Positions 1-6,203 of a DNA stretch of 6,343 bases are shown here, piece after piece. Numbering within the stretch: the first letter of the stretch is position 1; every line of letters starts with the position of its first letter. Source of the DNA: Bryobacterales bacterium (GTDB lineage: Bacteria > Acidobacteriota > Terriglobia > Bryobacterales > Bryobacteraceae); contig JAOAPP010000700.1 of assembly GCA_025462985.1 (NCBI GenBank), positions 1-6,343 of the forward strand. The letters are read 5' to 3'. The notes beneath the pieces were generated by a model that did not search any database, was not told the DNA's origin, and saw only the letters and a list, made by a program, of their open reading frames with translations. The position numbers were made by a program, and so were the translations under genes.

Positions 1-203
1 TCGAGCACCAGCTCGAACTCGCCGCCCACGCCTACCAGATGGCCAAACGCGAAGAAAAGCCCTTTGACCCCGCCGCTCTTGGGTTCGTTTTTTCAACGGA
101 CGAAATCGAACGCTTTCTCATCCTCCGTAAAGCGGAAAAAGCCATCGCCGCCGAGTCCGCCGAAGCCTCAGCACCAACCCGGCCCCGTTCAAGCAGGCGA
201 TAA
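1..203 (+). CDS. C-terminal fragment of an unrecognised protein (5' end outside the window)
   Basis: An open frame runs from the left edge (first full codon at 3) to a TAA at 201-203, giving the last 66 residues of a protein whose start lies outside the window. It reads as genuine coding sequence: third codon positions are strongly G/C-rich, and the peptide has a credible soluble, charged, helical composition. An early segment containing AYQMAKREEKPFDP is followed by a probable helix, STDEIERFLILRKAEKAI (about residues 31-48), and then an Ala/Ser/Pro/Arg-rich tail ending SSRR, which is probably disordered. I do not recognise the family and assign no function. There is no signal peptide or membrane segment in the visible part. 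Readings of the same stretch in other frames have poor composition and are taken as shadows. It points towards the methyltransferase, which is on the opposite strand, so the two genes converge. Confidence 0.6.
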   Translation, partial: EHQLELAAHAYQMAKREEKPFDPAALGFVFSTDEIERFLILRKAEKAIAAESAEASAPTRPRSSRR

Positions 204-388
204 CCTGCACCAGTCTGCAACCTTACAGCTAGTGAGTCGGACCATGAGGATGGTTTCCGGCACGATACGGCTTGTTAGCTTATGAGAAGATGCATCGCAC
301 GATGGGCGCGAATGGAGTGAACAGGAGTCAGGCGTAGCGTCCGCTGACCTTTAATGGTGTAAGCAACGGGGCATTTCCCAAGACGCAA
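204..388. other. Non-coding gap between convergent genes; no confident feature
   Basis: This 185-bp stretch separates two convergent genes, so it should contain their transcription ends. I see only short inverted repeats: ACCAT/ATGGT with a 4-nt loop at 241-254, CATCG/CGATG with a 2-nt loop at 293-304, and GTCAG/CTGAC flanking a longer loop near 328-349. None is followed by a clear T-run on either strand, so I do not call an intrinsic terminator. No tRNA, other RNA gene or credible open frame is visible. Confidence 0.4.
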
Positions 389-1246
389 TTATGAGAGTGC
401 ACGCCATCCCCAACTTTTCATTCTGGATTCAGTTCGACCGGCATCGGCCGTCGCGATGTAGTTTGTCGGCAGAAATGTGTGACGGGGCATTGTGGTCGGA
501 GGCAACAAGAGCGGCCTCAGGGTGGACCTTGTGAGAAAGTAAATCCGGTACCCGTAATCCAATAGAATCTGATGCGACCGAGCGGGATAAGGATCATGTT
601 CCTCAAAGACAATGTCACGAATAGTTCTCTTTCGTAGCAGTGCTGCGGCTCCCCCAAACACTGCAGATTCGTGACCCTCGACATCGACCTTCATAACTCC
701 TACGTCAGCGATCTGGAGTTCGTCCAGGCGCAGCACATGAACGGCTGTCCCATCAACTCCAGACCCCAGTCTCGCAGTACCTTCGTTTTCCGCGAAATCG
801 GCGGGAAGTACGAGATTTTCTTCACCGGTGTGATCGGATAGAGCAACGCTCCGCAATTCTATCTGTGCAACAGGCAAATGGCTCCACATACTGAGGTTTT
901 GGCGCAAACAAGGCAGGACCGATGGATTCGGCTCGAAAGATATCACCTTGCCACCAACTCCCGCAGCGCGTGCAAGCACAAGGCTCATGTAACCAATGTT
1001 CGCCCCAATGTCGAGAGCGGTCTCACCCGGATCCATCAAGCGAATGAGCGCTTCCGTAACAGGAAGGTCATAGACTCCCTGCGTCGCAATCGCTCGGCCT
1101 ACGGTTTCCGAAGATCTCGCGAAAATTCCGGTACCCCAAGGCAAAGGCAGCATCCTAATCGTGTCCTGCGGCTTGAAATTAAGCCGTCGGAGGAATTGAC
1201 GGGGACGCAGTAGATACTCAGGCTTGCTGAGCGTCATAAAAGGCAT
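389..1246 (-). CDS. FkbM family SAM-dependent methyltransferase
   Basis: This 285-aa protein is predicted to transfer a methyl group from S-adenosylmethionine to a hydroxyl (O-methylation). The acceptor is unknown; relatives act on sugars of surface polysaccharides, glycolipids or secondary metabolites. Visible motifs are those of a class I Rossmann methyltransferase of the FkbM type (Methyltransf_21): the SAM-binding loop ALDIGANIGY (residues 77-86), the acidic end of strand 2 in ISFEPNP (102-108, with E105 expected to hold the ribose), the family hallmark VMKVDVEGHE (184-193), and a C-terminal FLPTNYIATAD block (258-268). No signal peptide or membrane helix is present, so it should be cytoplasmic. 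Length is normal for the family. The ATG at 1246 is the longest start; a second ATG three codons in (1237) is equally possible, and neither has a Shine-Dalgarno motif. It is divergent from dnaE2, and no glycosyltransferase or polyketide genes lie nearby to suggest a substrate. Confidence 0.88.
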   Translation of the reverse strand: MPFMTLSKPEYLLRPRQFLRRLNFKPQDTIRMLPLPWGTGIFARSSETVGRAIATQGVYDLPVTEALIRLMDPGETALDIGANIGYMSLVLARAAGVGGKVISFEPNPSVLPCLRQNLSMWSHLPVAQIELRSVALSDHTGEENLVLPADFAENEGTARLGSGVDGTAVHVLRLDELQIADVGVMKVDVEGHESAVFGGAAALLRKRTIRDIVFEEHDPYPARSHQILLDYGYRIYFLTRSTLRPLLLPPTTMPRHTFLPTNYIATADAGRTESRMKSWGWRALS

Positions 1247-1253
1247 TTGGATT

Positions 1254-1281
1254 TAGATTAAAAGAATCAGATTAACAGAAT
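1254..1281. repeat. Two-copy 14-bp tandem repeat in the divergent promoter region
   Basis: TAGATTAAAAGAAT (1254-1267) is followed directly by CAGATTAACAGAAT (1268-1281), matching at 12 of 14 positions. A further AGAAT follows at 1282-1286. The DNA is AT-rich compared with the flanking genes. It lies just upstream of the methyltransferase start and may sit in its 5' leader. It could be a tandem protein-binding site or simply a small slippage duplication. Confidence 0.55.
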
Positions 1282-1297
1282 AGAATACTGCTAATCT
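1269..1297. promoter_or_regulatory. Inverted repeat, candidate operator between the methyltransferase and dnaE2
   Basis: The left arm AGATTAACAG (1269-1278) and right arm CTGCTAATCT (1288-1297) are complementary at 9 of 10 positions, separated by a 9-bp AT-rich centre. This is the size and symmetry of a dimeric repressor site. The centre coincides with the candidate -10 box of the methyltransferase promoter (1282-1287, minus strand), so a bound protein would block that promoter. It does not match the LexA consensus forms I know (CTGT-N8-ACAG, GAAC-N4-GTTC, GTTC-N7-GTTC). The role as an operator is inference. Confidence 0.4.
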
Positions 1298-1309
1298 CGG
1301 GAATTGCAA
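1282..1309 (-). promoter_or_regulatory. Candidate sigma-70-type promoter for the methyltransferase
   Basis: Read on the minus strand, TTGCAA (1309-1304; 4 of 6 to TTGACA) is followed after 16 bp by TATTCT (1287-1282; 4 of 6 to TATAAT). Transcription would start near 1275 and leave a leader of about 30 nt before the ATG at 1246. The match is moderate and such hexamers occur by chance in AT-rich spacers, so this is only a candidate. Confidence 0.3.
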
Positions 1310-1356
1310 AAACTCGATTTCACGTGATCCGCCACTCACATTCGCCTTTTATTCGC

Positions 1357-1369
1357 TATAGTATAGAGC
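1357..1369 (+). promoter_or_regulatory. Candidate -10 box of dnaE2, implying a leaderless transcript
   Basis: TATAGT (1357-1362), overlapped by TATAGA (1362-1367), resembles a bacterial -10 element. With the usual 6-7 nt to the start site, transcription from TATAGT would begin at or next to 1370, the G of the dnaE2 GTG codon, so the mRNA would have no 5' leader. The absence of a Shine-Dalgarno motif fits this. No good -35 hexamer is visible 16-18 bp upstream, so the promoter may be weak or need an activator. Confidence 0.35.
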
Positions 1370-4300
1370 GTGAAGTACGTTGAACTTCATGCCCATTCCG
1401 CCTTTTCCTTCTTGGAAGGATCCTCGCTACCGGAAGACTTCGCATCGCGCTGCGCGGAGTTCGAACAGCCTGCTATGGCGATCACGGATGCACATGGCGT
1501 ATACGGTTCACCACGTTTCCATCTTGCGGCGAAGCAGGTTGGCATTCGAGCTTTGATCGGCGCAGAAATCGCCACCGCGAATAACTGCCGCTACACACTG
1601 CTGGCGGAAAACAGAGCAGGTTACCAGAATCTGTGCCGCCTCATTACCCGGACCAGGCTTCGTGACGGAACCCCTGGAAAGCCGGAGAATCCGTTTGCCA
1701 CTGATATGGAGTTCGCCCAGTACGCCGAAGGGCTGATCTGCTTGACAGGTGGCGATGAAGGTCCGTTGGCGCAGTTGTACGGGCAATACGAAGGCGCATT
1801 GGCCGCTGAAAAAGCTCGTGGGGAACTCGAAAAGCTCATCTCCATCTTCGGCCACGGCGACGTGTTTGTCGAATTGCAGCGGCATGGCAGGCGCAGGCAG
1901 GAAGCGCTGAACCAGGCATCCGTCTCACTTGCGAAAAGTTTGAATCTGCCGCTCCTGGCAACGAATTCGCCCGGGTATACAACGCCGGAGCGGCGAGATC
2001 TGCAAGACGTTCTCACGTGCGTCAAAAACAAAAGAACGATTGCCGAGGCCGGGCGGCTGCTGAACATAAATTCCGAGCGGTACGTCAAAACATCGGCCGA
2101 AATGAAGAGGTTATTTTCCGATCTGCCGCATGCCTTCGCCAATACGGCCGAACTCGCAAACAGAATTGACTTCACATTAAAAGAGCTGGGATATGAGTTC
2201 CCACGCTACCCGGTTCCGCCCGGAGAAACCGAGATGTCGCATCTGCGTCAGCTGACCGAGGCCGGTGCGCGCAATCGATATCGTCCGTATCACGAAAAGG
2301 CCCGTAAGCAGATTGAGCATGAACTCAATCTGATTGACAGGCTAAACCTCCCCGGGTATTTTCTGATCGTCTGGGACATCGTGGACTTCTGCCGCAGGAG
2401 CGACATTCTCGTCCAGGGACGCGGATCGGCGGCGAACAGCGCGGTCTGTTATTCGCTGGGCATCACGGCAGTGGATCCGGTCGGAATGGAACTGCTGTTT
2501 GAACGCTTTCTTTCTGAAGAGCGAGGCGAGATGCCCGATATCGATCTCGATCTGCCTAGCGGGGATGATCGGGAACGCGCCATTCAGTACGTCTACCAGC
2601 GCTATGGGCAGCTTGGGGCGGCTATGACCGCGAACGTAATTACCTATCGCGGCCGCTCAGCTGTACGAGATGTCGGCAAAGTTCTCGGGTTTGACGAAGA
2701 AGAGCTTGCCCGCCTCGCGGAACAGTTGAACCGGTTCGAGTGGAAAGATCCGAAAGATACGCTGGAACGCCGCTTTCGCGAACAGGGGTTCGATTTGAAC
2801 GATACCCGAAGCATGAAGTTCTTCTCCCTGACCAGCGAAATCATCGATCTGCCGCGGCATTTAGGCCAACACTCCGGTGGCATGGTGATCTGCGGAGGAC
2901 AACTGGATTGCATTGTGCCGCTGGAGCCGGCCTCCATGCCCGGACGAGTGGTGGTGCAGTGGGACAAAGACGATTGCGCCGATCTGGGCATCATTAATGT
3001 GGATTTGCTCGGCCTGGGGATGATGGCAGTGTTCACGGAAACCATCGAGATCATCAGCCGCAGCTATGGCGAACAGGTGGATCTGGCGCATTTGCCCGAT
3101 GACGATCCTGCAGTCTACGAATGTCTGCAAAAGGCCGATACGATCGGACTGTTCCAGGTGGAAAGCCGCGCCCAGATGTCCTGTCTTCCACGAATGAAAC
3201 CCGTTCGGTTCTACGACATCGTCGTGCAAGTAGCCATCATCCGCCCTGGGCCGATCGTCGGGCAGATGCTGCATCCTTATTTGAAGCGGCGGCAGGGATT
3301 GGAAGAGCCGGTGTGCCTTCATCCCTCCCTGGAACCGGTCCTCGCCAGAACATTGGGTGTCCCGTTATTTCAAGAACAGTTGATCCGGATCGCCATGATC
3401 GCTGCGGGATTCACAGGCGGTCAGGCCGAGGAGTTGCGCCGCGCATTTGGGTTCAAACGTTCCGAAAAACGGATGCGCGAAGTTGAGGTGAAGCTCCGGG
3501 AAGGGATGAATGCAAAAGGCATCACCGGAACGACACAGGACCGGATTATCCAGGCCATCACGTCATTTGCCCTCTACGGATTTCCGGAGTCGCATGCCGC
3601 CAGCTTCGCCCTTCTCGCATATGCCAGTGCGTATCTGAAATGCCATTACCTGGCTGCGTTCACCACGGCCATGCTGAACAATCAGCCCATGGGCTTTTAC
3701 AGCCCGGCAACGCTGGTGAAAGATGCGCAGCGGCATGGGCAACGCTTTCGCCCGGTCGATATTCTGCGTTCCGATTATCTCTGCACTGTGGAAACGGAGG
3801 GGACAAGCCGGTATGTACGTCTGGGCTTGAACTACGTGCGAGGCCTTGCAAAAACGACTGCGTTGAAAATAGAGGCGGCGCGGAGAAAAGAGCCCTTCCG
3901 TTCTTTGCGCGATCTGGTAGTCCGTGTCCCAGAACTGCAGAAGGATGAGATTTCAGCGCTTGCCGATCTTGGCGCATTAAACGCCCTTCCGAAAGAGCGG
4001 CAGGACCGGCACCGCCGTGGCGCTTTGTGGCAGGCAGAGCTGGCTCTACAGCCCGTCGGCGAGTTGCTCGAAATCGATGCGGAAGAGAATGCGCTCTCTC
4101 CCCTGCCCCCAATGACTTCCGGTCAGCGAACCTACGCTGATTTCAGCAACAGCGGCGTCAGTATCGGCCGGCACCCCATGGCATTCCACCGCGACAAATT
4201 GCGTCGTATGGGAATCTTTGACGCTGCCAACGCCAAAGCTCAACGGGACGGCTTCTTATTAAAGGTCGCGGGATGCGTGATCACCAGGCAGCGCCCTGGA

Positions 4301-4531
4301 ACTGCCAAAGGCTTTGTGTTTCTTAGCTTGGAAGATGAAACCGGCATCGTCAATGTGATCGTCCATCCGGATCTGTTCGAAAGGCGGAGAGCGGTCTGCA
4401 CTGCCTCGCCGTACATACTGGTGAGCGGAGTGCTGCAAAGCATCAGCGGCGTGATCTCGGTCAAGGCAGGTGACGTCGAACACCTGAGCTTTCAGGAGTC
4501 CGCGGTGATGCGGTCGCATGACTTTCACTGA
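1370..4531 (+). CDS. dnaE2: Error-prone DNA polymerase DnaE2 (ImuC), C-family polymerase III alpha paralogue
   Basis: This 1053-aa protein, normal length for DnaE2, is a non-essential C-family replicative-type polymerase used in damage-induced translesion synthesis, usually with ImuA and ImuB. Domains in order: N-terminal PHP domain opening ELHAHS (H7, H9) with AITDAHG (37-43) and a GAE (64-66); the palm/fingers with QGRGSAANSAVCY (349-361), PDIDLD carrying catalytic D390 and D392, and the third aspartate D545 in NVDLLGLG; QWDKDDCADLG (530-540); RPGPIVG (625-631); YGFPESHAASFALLAYASAYLK (736-757); a helix-hairpin-helix region (about 817-875); and an OB fold containing RQRPGTAKG and SLEDETGIVNVIVHP (about 962-1040). 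The tau-binding tail of replicative DnaE is absent, as in DnaE2. The start is GTG: an in-frame TAG at 1364 closes the frame upstream, and the next Met (residue 36) would lose PHP motif I. The late PHP ligand block reads TNSPGY instead of a form with His, so PHP catalysis is doubtful. imuA and imuB are not adjacent. Confidence 0.96.
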   Translation: MKYVELHAHSAFSFLEGSSLPEDFASRCAEFEQPAMAITDAHGVYGSPRFHLAAKQVGIRALIGAEIATANNCRYTLLAENRAGYQNLCRLITRTRLRDGTPGKPENPFATDMEFAQYAEGLICLTGGDEGPLAQLYGQYEGALAAEKARGELEKLISIFGHGDVFVELQRHGRRRQEALNQASVSLAKSLNLPLLATNSPGYTTPERRDLQDVLTCVKNKRTIAEAGRLLNINSERYVKTSAEMKRLFSDLPHAFANTAELANRIDFTLKELGYEFPRYPVPPGETEMSHLRQLTEAGARNRYRPYHEKARKQIEHELNLIDRLNLPGYFLIVWDIVDFCRRSDILVQGRGSAANSAVCYSLGITAVDPVGMELLFERFLSEERGEMPDIDLDLPSGDDRERAIQYVYQRYGQLGAAMTANVITYRGRSAVRDVGKVLGFDEEELARLAEQLNRFEWKDPKDTLERRFREQGFDLNDTRSMKFFSLTSEIIDLPRHLGQHSGGMVICGGQLDCIVPLEPASMPGRVVVQWDKDDCADLGIINVDLLGLGMMAVFTETIEIISRSYGEQVDLAHLPDDDPAVYECLQKADTIGLFQVESRAQMSCLPRMKPVRFYDIVVQVAIIRPGPIVGQMLHPYLKRRQGLEEPVCLHPSLEPVLARTLGVPLFQEQLIRIAMIAAGFTGGQAEELRRAFGFKRSEKRMREVEVKLREGMNAKGITGTTQDRIIQAITSFALYGFPESHAASFALLAYASAYLKCHYLAAFTTAMLNNQPMGFYSPATLVKDAQRHGQRFRPVDILRSDYLCTVETEGTSRYVRLGLNYVRGLAKTTALKIEAARRKEPFRSLRDLVVRVPELQKDEISALADLGALNALPKERQDRHRRGALWQAELALQPVGELLEIDAEENALSPLPPMTSGQRTYADFSNSGVSIGRHPMAFHRDKLRRMGIFDAANAKAQRDGFLLKVAGCVITRQRPGTAKGFVFLSLEDETGIVNVIVHPDLFERRRAVCTASPYILVSGVLQSISGVISVKAGDVEHLSFQESAVMRSHDFH
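1371..1389. repeat. Inverted repeat overlapping the dnaE2 start
   Basis: TGAAGT (1371-1376) and ACTTCA (1384-1389) are perfect 6-bp arms around a 7-nt centre, beginning at the second base of the GTG start codon. If the mRNA is leaderless, this would be a very 5' small hairpin, or the DNA site of a regulator at the transcription start. It also encodes conserved residues (KYVELH), so it may be coincidence. Confidence 0.25.
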
Positions 4532-4543
4532 CCTTTCTTTCTC

Positions 4544-6124
4544 ATGGATCGACGTAGATTCTTAACAAACGCCGCCATCGCCGGCTCGCTCGTCAAACAA
4601 GCCTCAGGGATAAACGACGCCCGCTTCATTCTGCAGGAAGCCACAATTTCAGATCTCCAGTCGCGGATGAAGCGGGGCGAGTTGACCGCGGAAAAAACGG
4701 TGACTCTCTATCTGGAACGGATCGACGAGATCGACCGGCGCGGGCCCGCGCTGAACTCAGTCATCGAGATCAATCCAGATGCCTTGTCAATCGCCAGAAG
4801 CCTGGACGAAGAGTACAGGAGCAAAGGACCGCGCGGACCGCTCCACGGCGTCCCCCTGCTGCTTAAGGACAACATCGACACCGACGATCATATGGAAACC
4901 ACCGCCGGGTCTCTCGCTCTCGTCGGCGCTTCTACTCCGTCCGACTCGTTTGTCGTCCGGCGTCTCCGCGCCGCCGGTGCGGTTATTCTCGGCAAAACAA
5001 ACCTCAGTGAATGGGCAAACTTCCGCTCCACCCACTCCACCAGCGGCTGGAGCGCCCGGGGCGGTCAAACAAAGAACCCCTATGCGCTCGACAGGAACCC
5101 TTGCGGATCGAGTTCGGGCTCGGGCGTCGCTGTTTCCGCGAATCTCACCATGCTGGCCATTGGCACCGAGACCGACGGATCCATCGTCTGCCCTTCCTCC
5201 ATGAACGGGATTGTCGGAATCAAGCCGACCCTCGGCCTGGTGAGCCGCACCGGAATCATTCCCGTTGCGCACAGTCAGGACACCGCCGGTCCGATGGCGC
5301 GAACTGTCCGCGATGCCGCAATTCTCCTGGGCGTCATGGCTGGTCCGGATTCACAAGATCCTACAACGGCGTCAAATGTTGGGAAAGCCTCCCCTGACTA
5401 CACGGAATTCCTTGACCCGGACGGATTGCGAGGCGCCCGCATCGGCATCGCCCGCCAATATTTCGCGATCGGCCCCGCAGTCGCGGCAGTCATGGAGGAG
5501 TGCATTGATCTGATGAAGAAATCAGGCGCCGAGATCGTCGATCCCGCGGATCTGCCCACCTTCGAAACGTGGCGCGAAGCCGAGACGACCGTACTCCTAT
5601 ACGAGTTCAAAGCCGACCTGAACAGATACCTCTCACTGCGTGGCGGCAAGGTGAGGTCCCTCGCCGATTGCCTCGCCTTCAACCGCGCTCATTACGGGCA
5701 GGAGATGCCATTCTTTGAACAGGAGCTGATGGAACAGGCACAGGCGAAAGGAACACTCGCCGACGAAGAATATAAGAATGCAATCGCGGAAAACCGGCGC
5801 CTGACTCGGGAAGAAGGCATCGATTTGCTTGTGGGTAAGTATAAGCTCGACGCGATCGTTGGACCGACCGCCGGCCCTGCGTTCCTCACCGACCTTGTGC
5901 GCGGCGACCGTATCGGAAGTGGCTGTGCGTCCCCGCCTGCCGTCTCTGGATATCCGCATATCACTGTTCCCGCCGGCTTCAAATTTGGCCTTCCACTTGG
6001 GATTTCATTTTTTGGAAAACCCTGGAGTGAACCCGTACTCTTCCGCTTGGCGTACGCTTTCGAACAAATGCGCCGGGCACGGCGTCCACCCGCATATCTC
6101 GCCACTGTTGATTTCTACACGTAA
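4544..6124 (+). CDS. Amidase signature family hydrolase with a possible Tat signal
   Basis: This 526-aa enzyme is predicted to hydrolyse an amide bond through a Ser-cisSer-Lys triad; the substrate cannot be read from sequence. Visible motifs are HGVPLLLKDN (101-110) with catalytic K108, the Gly/Ser-rich loop NPCGSSSGSG (185-194) with the probable cis-Ser S189, and TETDGSIVCP (208-217) with nucleophile S213, followed by NGIVGIKPT (221-229) and the HSQDTAGPMARTVRDAA stretch (243-259). The 24-residue gap between the two serines is that of the family. The N-terminus DRRRFLT fits a twin-arginine motif, but the following hydrophobic stretch (about AAIAGSLV) is short and ends in Lys, so export is uncertain. 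Length is usual for exported amidases. The gene starts 12 bp after dnaE2, in the same frame, with only the TGA at 4529 between them. The spacer is pyrimidine-rich with no Shine-Dalgarno. The GatA glutamyl-tRNA amidotransferase subunit is an unlikely alternative, given the signal-like N-terminus and the absence of gatB/gatC. Confidence 0.92.
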   Translation: MDRRRFLTNAAIAGSLVKQASGINDARFILQEATISDLQSRMKRGELTAEKTVTLYLERIDEIDRRGPALNSVIEINPDALSIARSLDEEYRSKGPRGPLHGVPLLLKDNIDTDDHMETTAGSLALVGASTPSDSFVVRRLRAAGAVILGKTNLSEWANFRSTHSTSGWSARGGQTKNPYALDRNPCGSSSGSGVAVSANLTMLAIGTETDGSIVCPSSMNGIVGIKPTLGLVSRTGIIPVAHSQDTAGPMARTVRDAAILLGVMAGPDSQDPTTASNVGKASPDYTEFLDPDGLRGARIGIARQYFAIGPAVAAVMEECIDLMKKSGAEIVDPADLPTFETWREAETTVLLYEFKADLNRYLSLRGGKVRSLADCLAFNRAHYGQEMPFFEQELMEQAQAKGTLADEEYKNAIAENRRLTREEGIDLLVGKYKLDAIVGPTAGPAFLTDLVRGDRIGSGCASPPAVSGYPHITVPAGFKFGLPLGISFFGKPWSEPVLFRLAYAFEQMRRARRPPAYLATVDFYT

Positions 6125-6203
6125 TCCTTGTCATCGAAAAAAAGGCAGTCTGCTCAGGCGGAATGCAAGTGAGTCTTATCTCGCCAATTCTTATCTAATA
6201 AAG
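6125..6203. promoter_or_regulatory. Spacer upstream of the NADH dehydrogenase gene with an 8-bp direct repeat
   Basis: TCTTATCT occurs at 6174-6181 and again at 6189-6196, a period of 15 bp, immediately upstream of the next gene. TCTAAT (6194-6199) matches TATAAT at 5 of 6 positions but lies only 4 nt from the ATG, and no -35 is evident. A run of seven A at 6137-6143 is present. I find no convincing terminator hairpin after the amidase on either strand. A promoter for the downstream gene is likely here, but its exact position is unclear. Confidence 0.3.

Noticed and set aside
64..285. Small plus-strand open frame overlapping the left-edge gene
   Set aside because: Pro/Ser-rich low-quality peptide in a different frame from the better coding frame ending at 203; it has no recognisable domain and is best explained as a shadow.
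241..349. Intrinsic terminators between the convergent genes
   Set aside because: The stems are 5 bp or less and no U-tract follows on either strand.
878..1213. Plus-strand open frame of 111 codons inside the methyltransferase
   Set aside because: It lies wholly antisense to a gene with clear family motifs, and its translation is Arg-rich and without domain features.
1247..1369. A known-type LexA (SOS) box controlling dnaE2
   Set aside because: I searched the spacer by eye for CTGT-N8-ACAG, GAAC-N4-GTTC and GTTC-N7-GTTC and found none; the palindrome present has a different sequence.
4100..4140. Beta-clamp binding motif in DnaE2 (QRTYADF near residue 919)
   Set aside because: It only loosely resembles the QxxLF consensus, lacking the Leu/Phe pair at the right spacing; DnaE2 proteins generally rely on ImuB for clamp contact.
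1370..6124. A dnaE2-amidase fusion interrupted by a single TGA
   Set aside because: The genes share a frame, but the polymerase has its complete C-terminal OB fold and the amidase has its own start and signal-like N-terminus, so both look complete on their own.
6125..6170. Terminator after the amidase
   Set aside because: The A-run at 6137-6143 would be a T-run on the minus strand only, and no stable stem adjoins it; GCAG-T-CTGC has a one-base loop and cannot fold.
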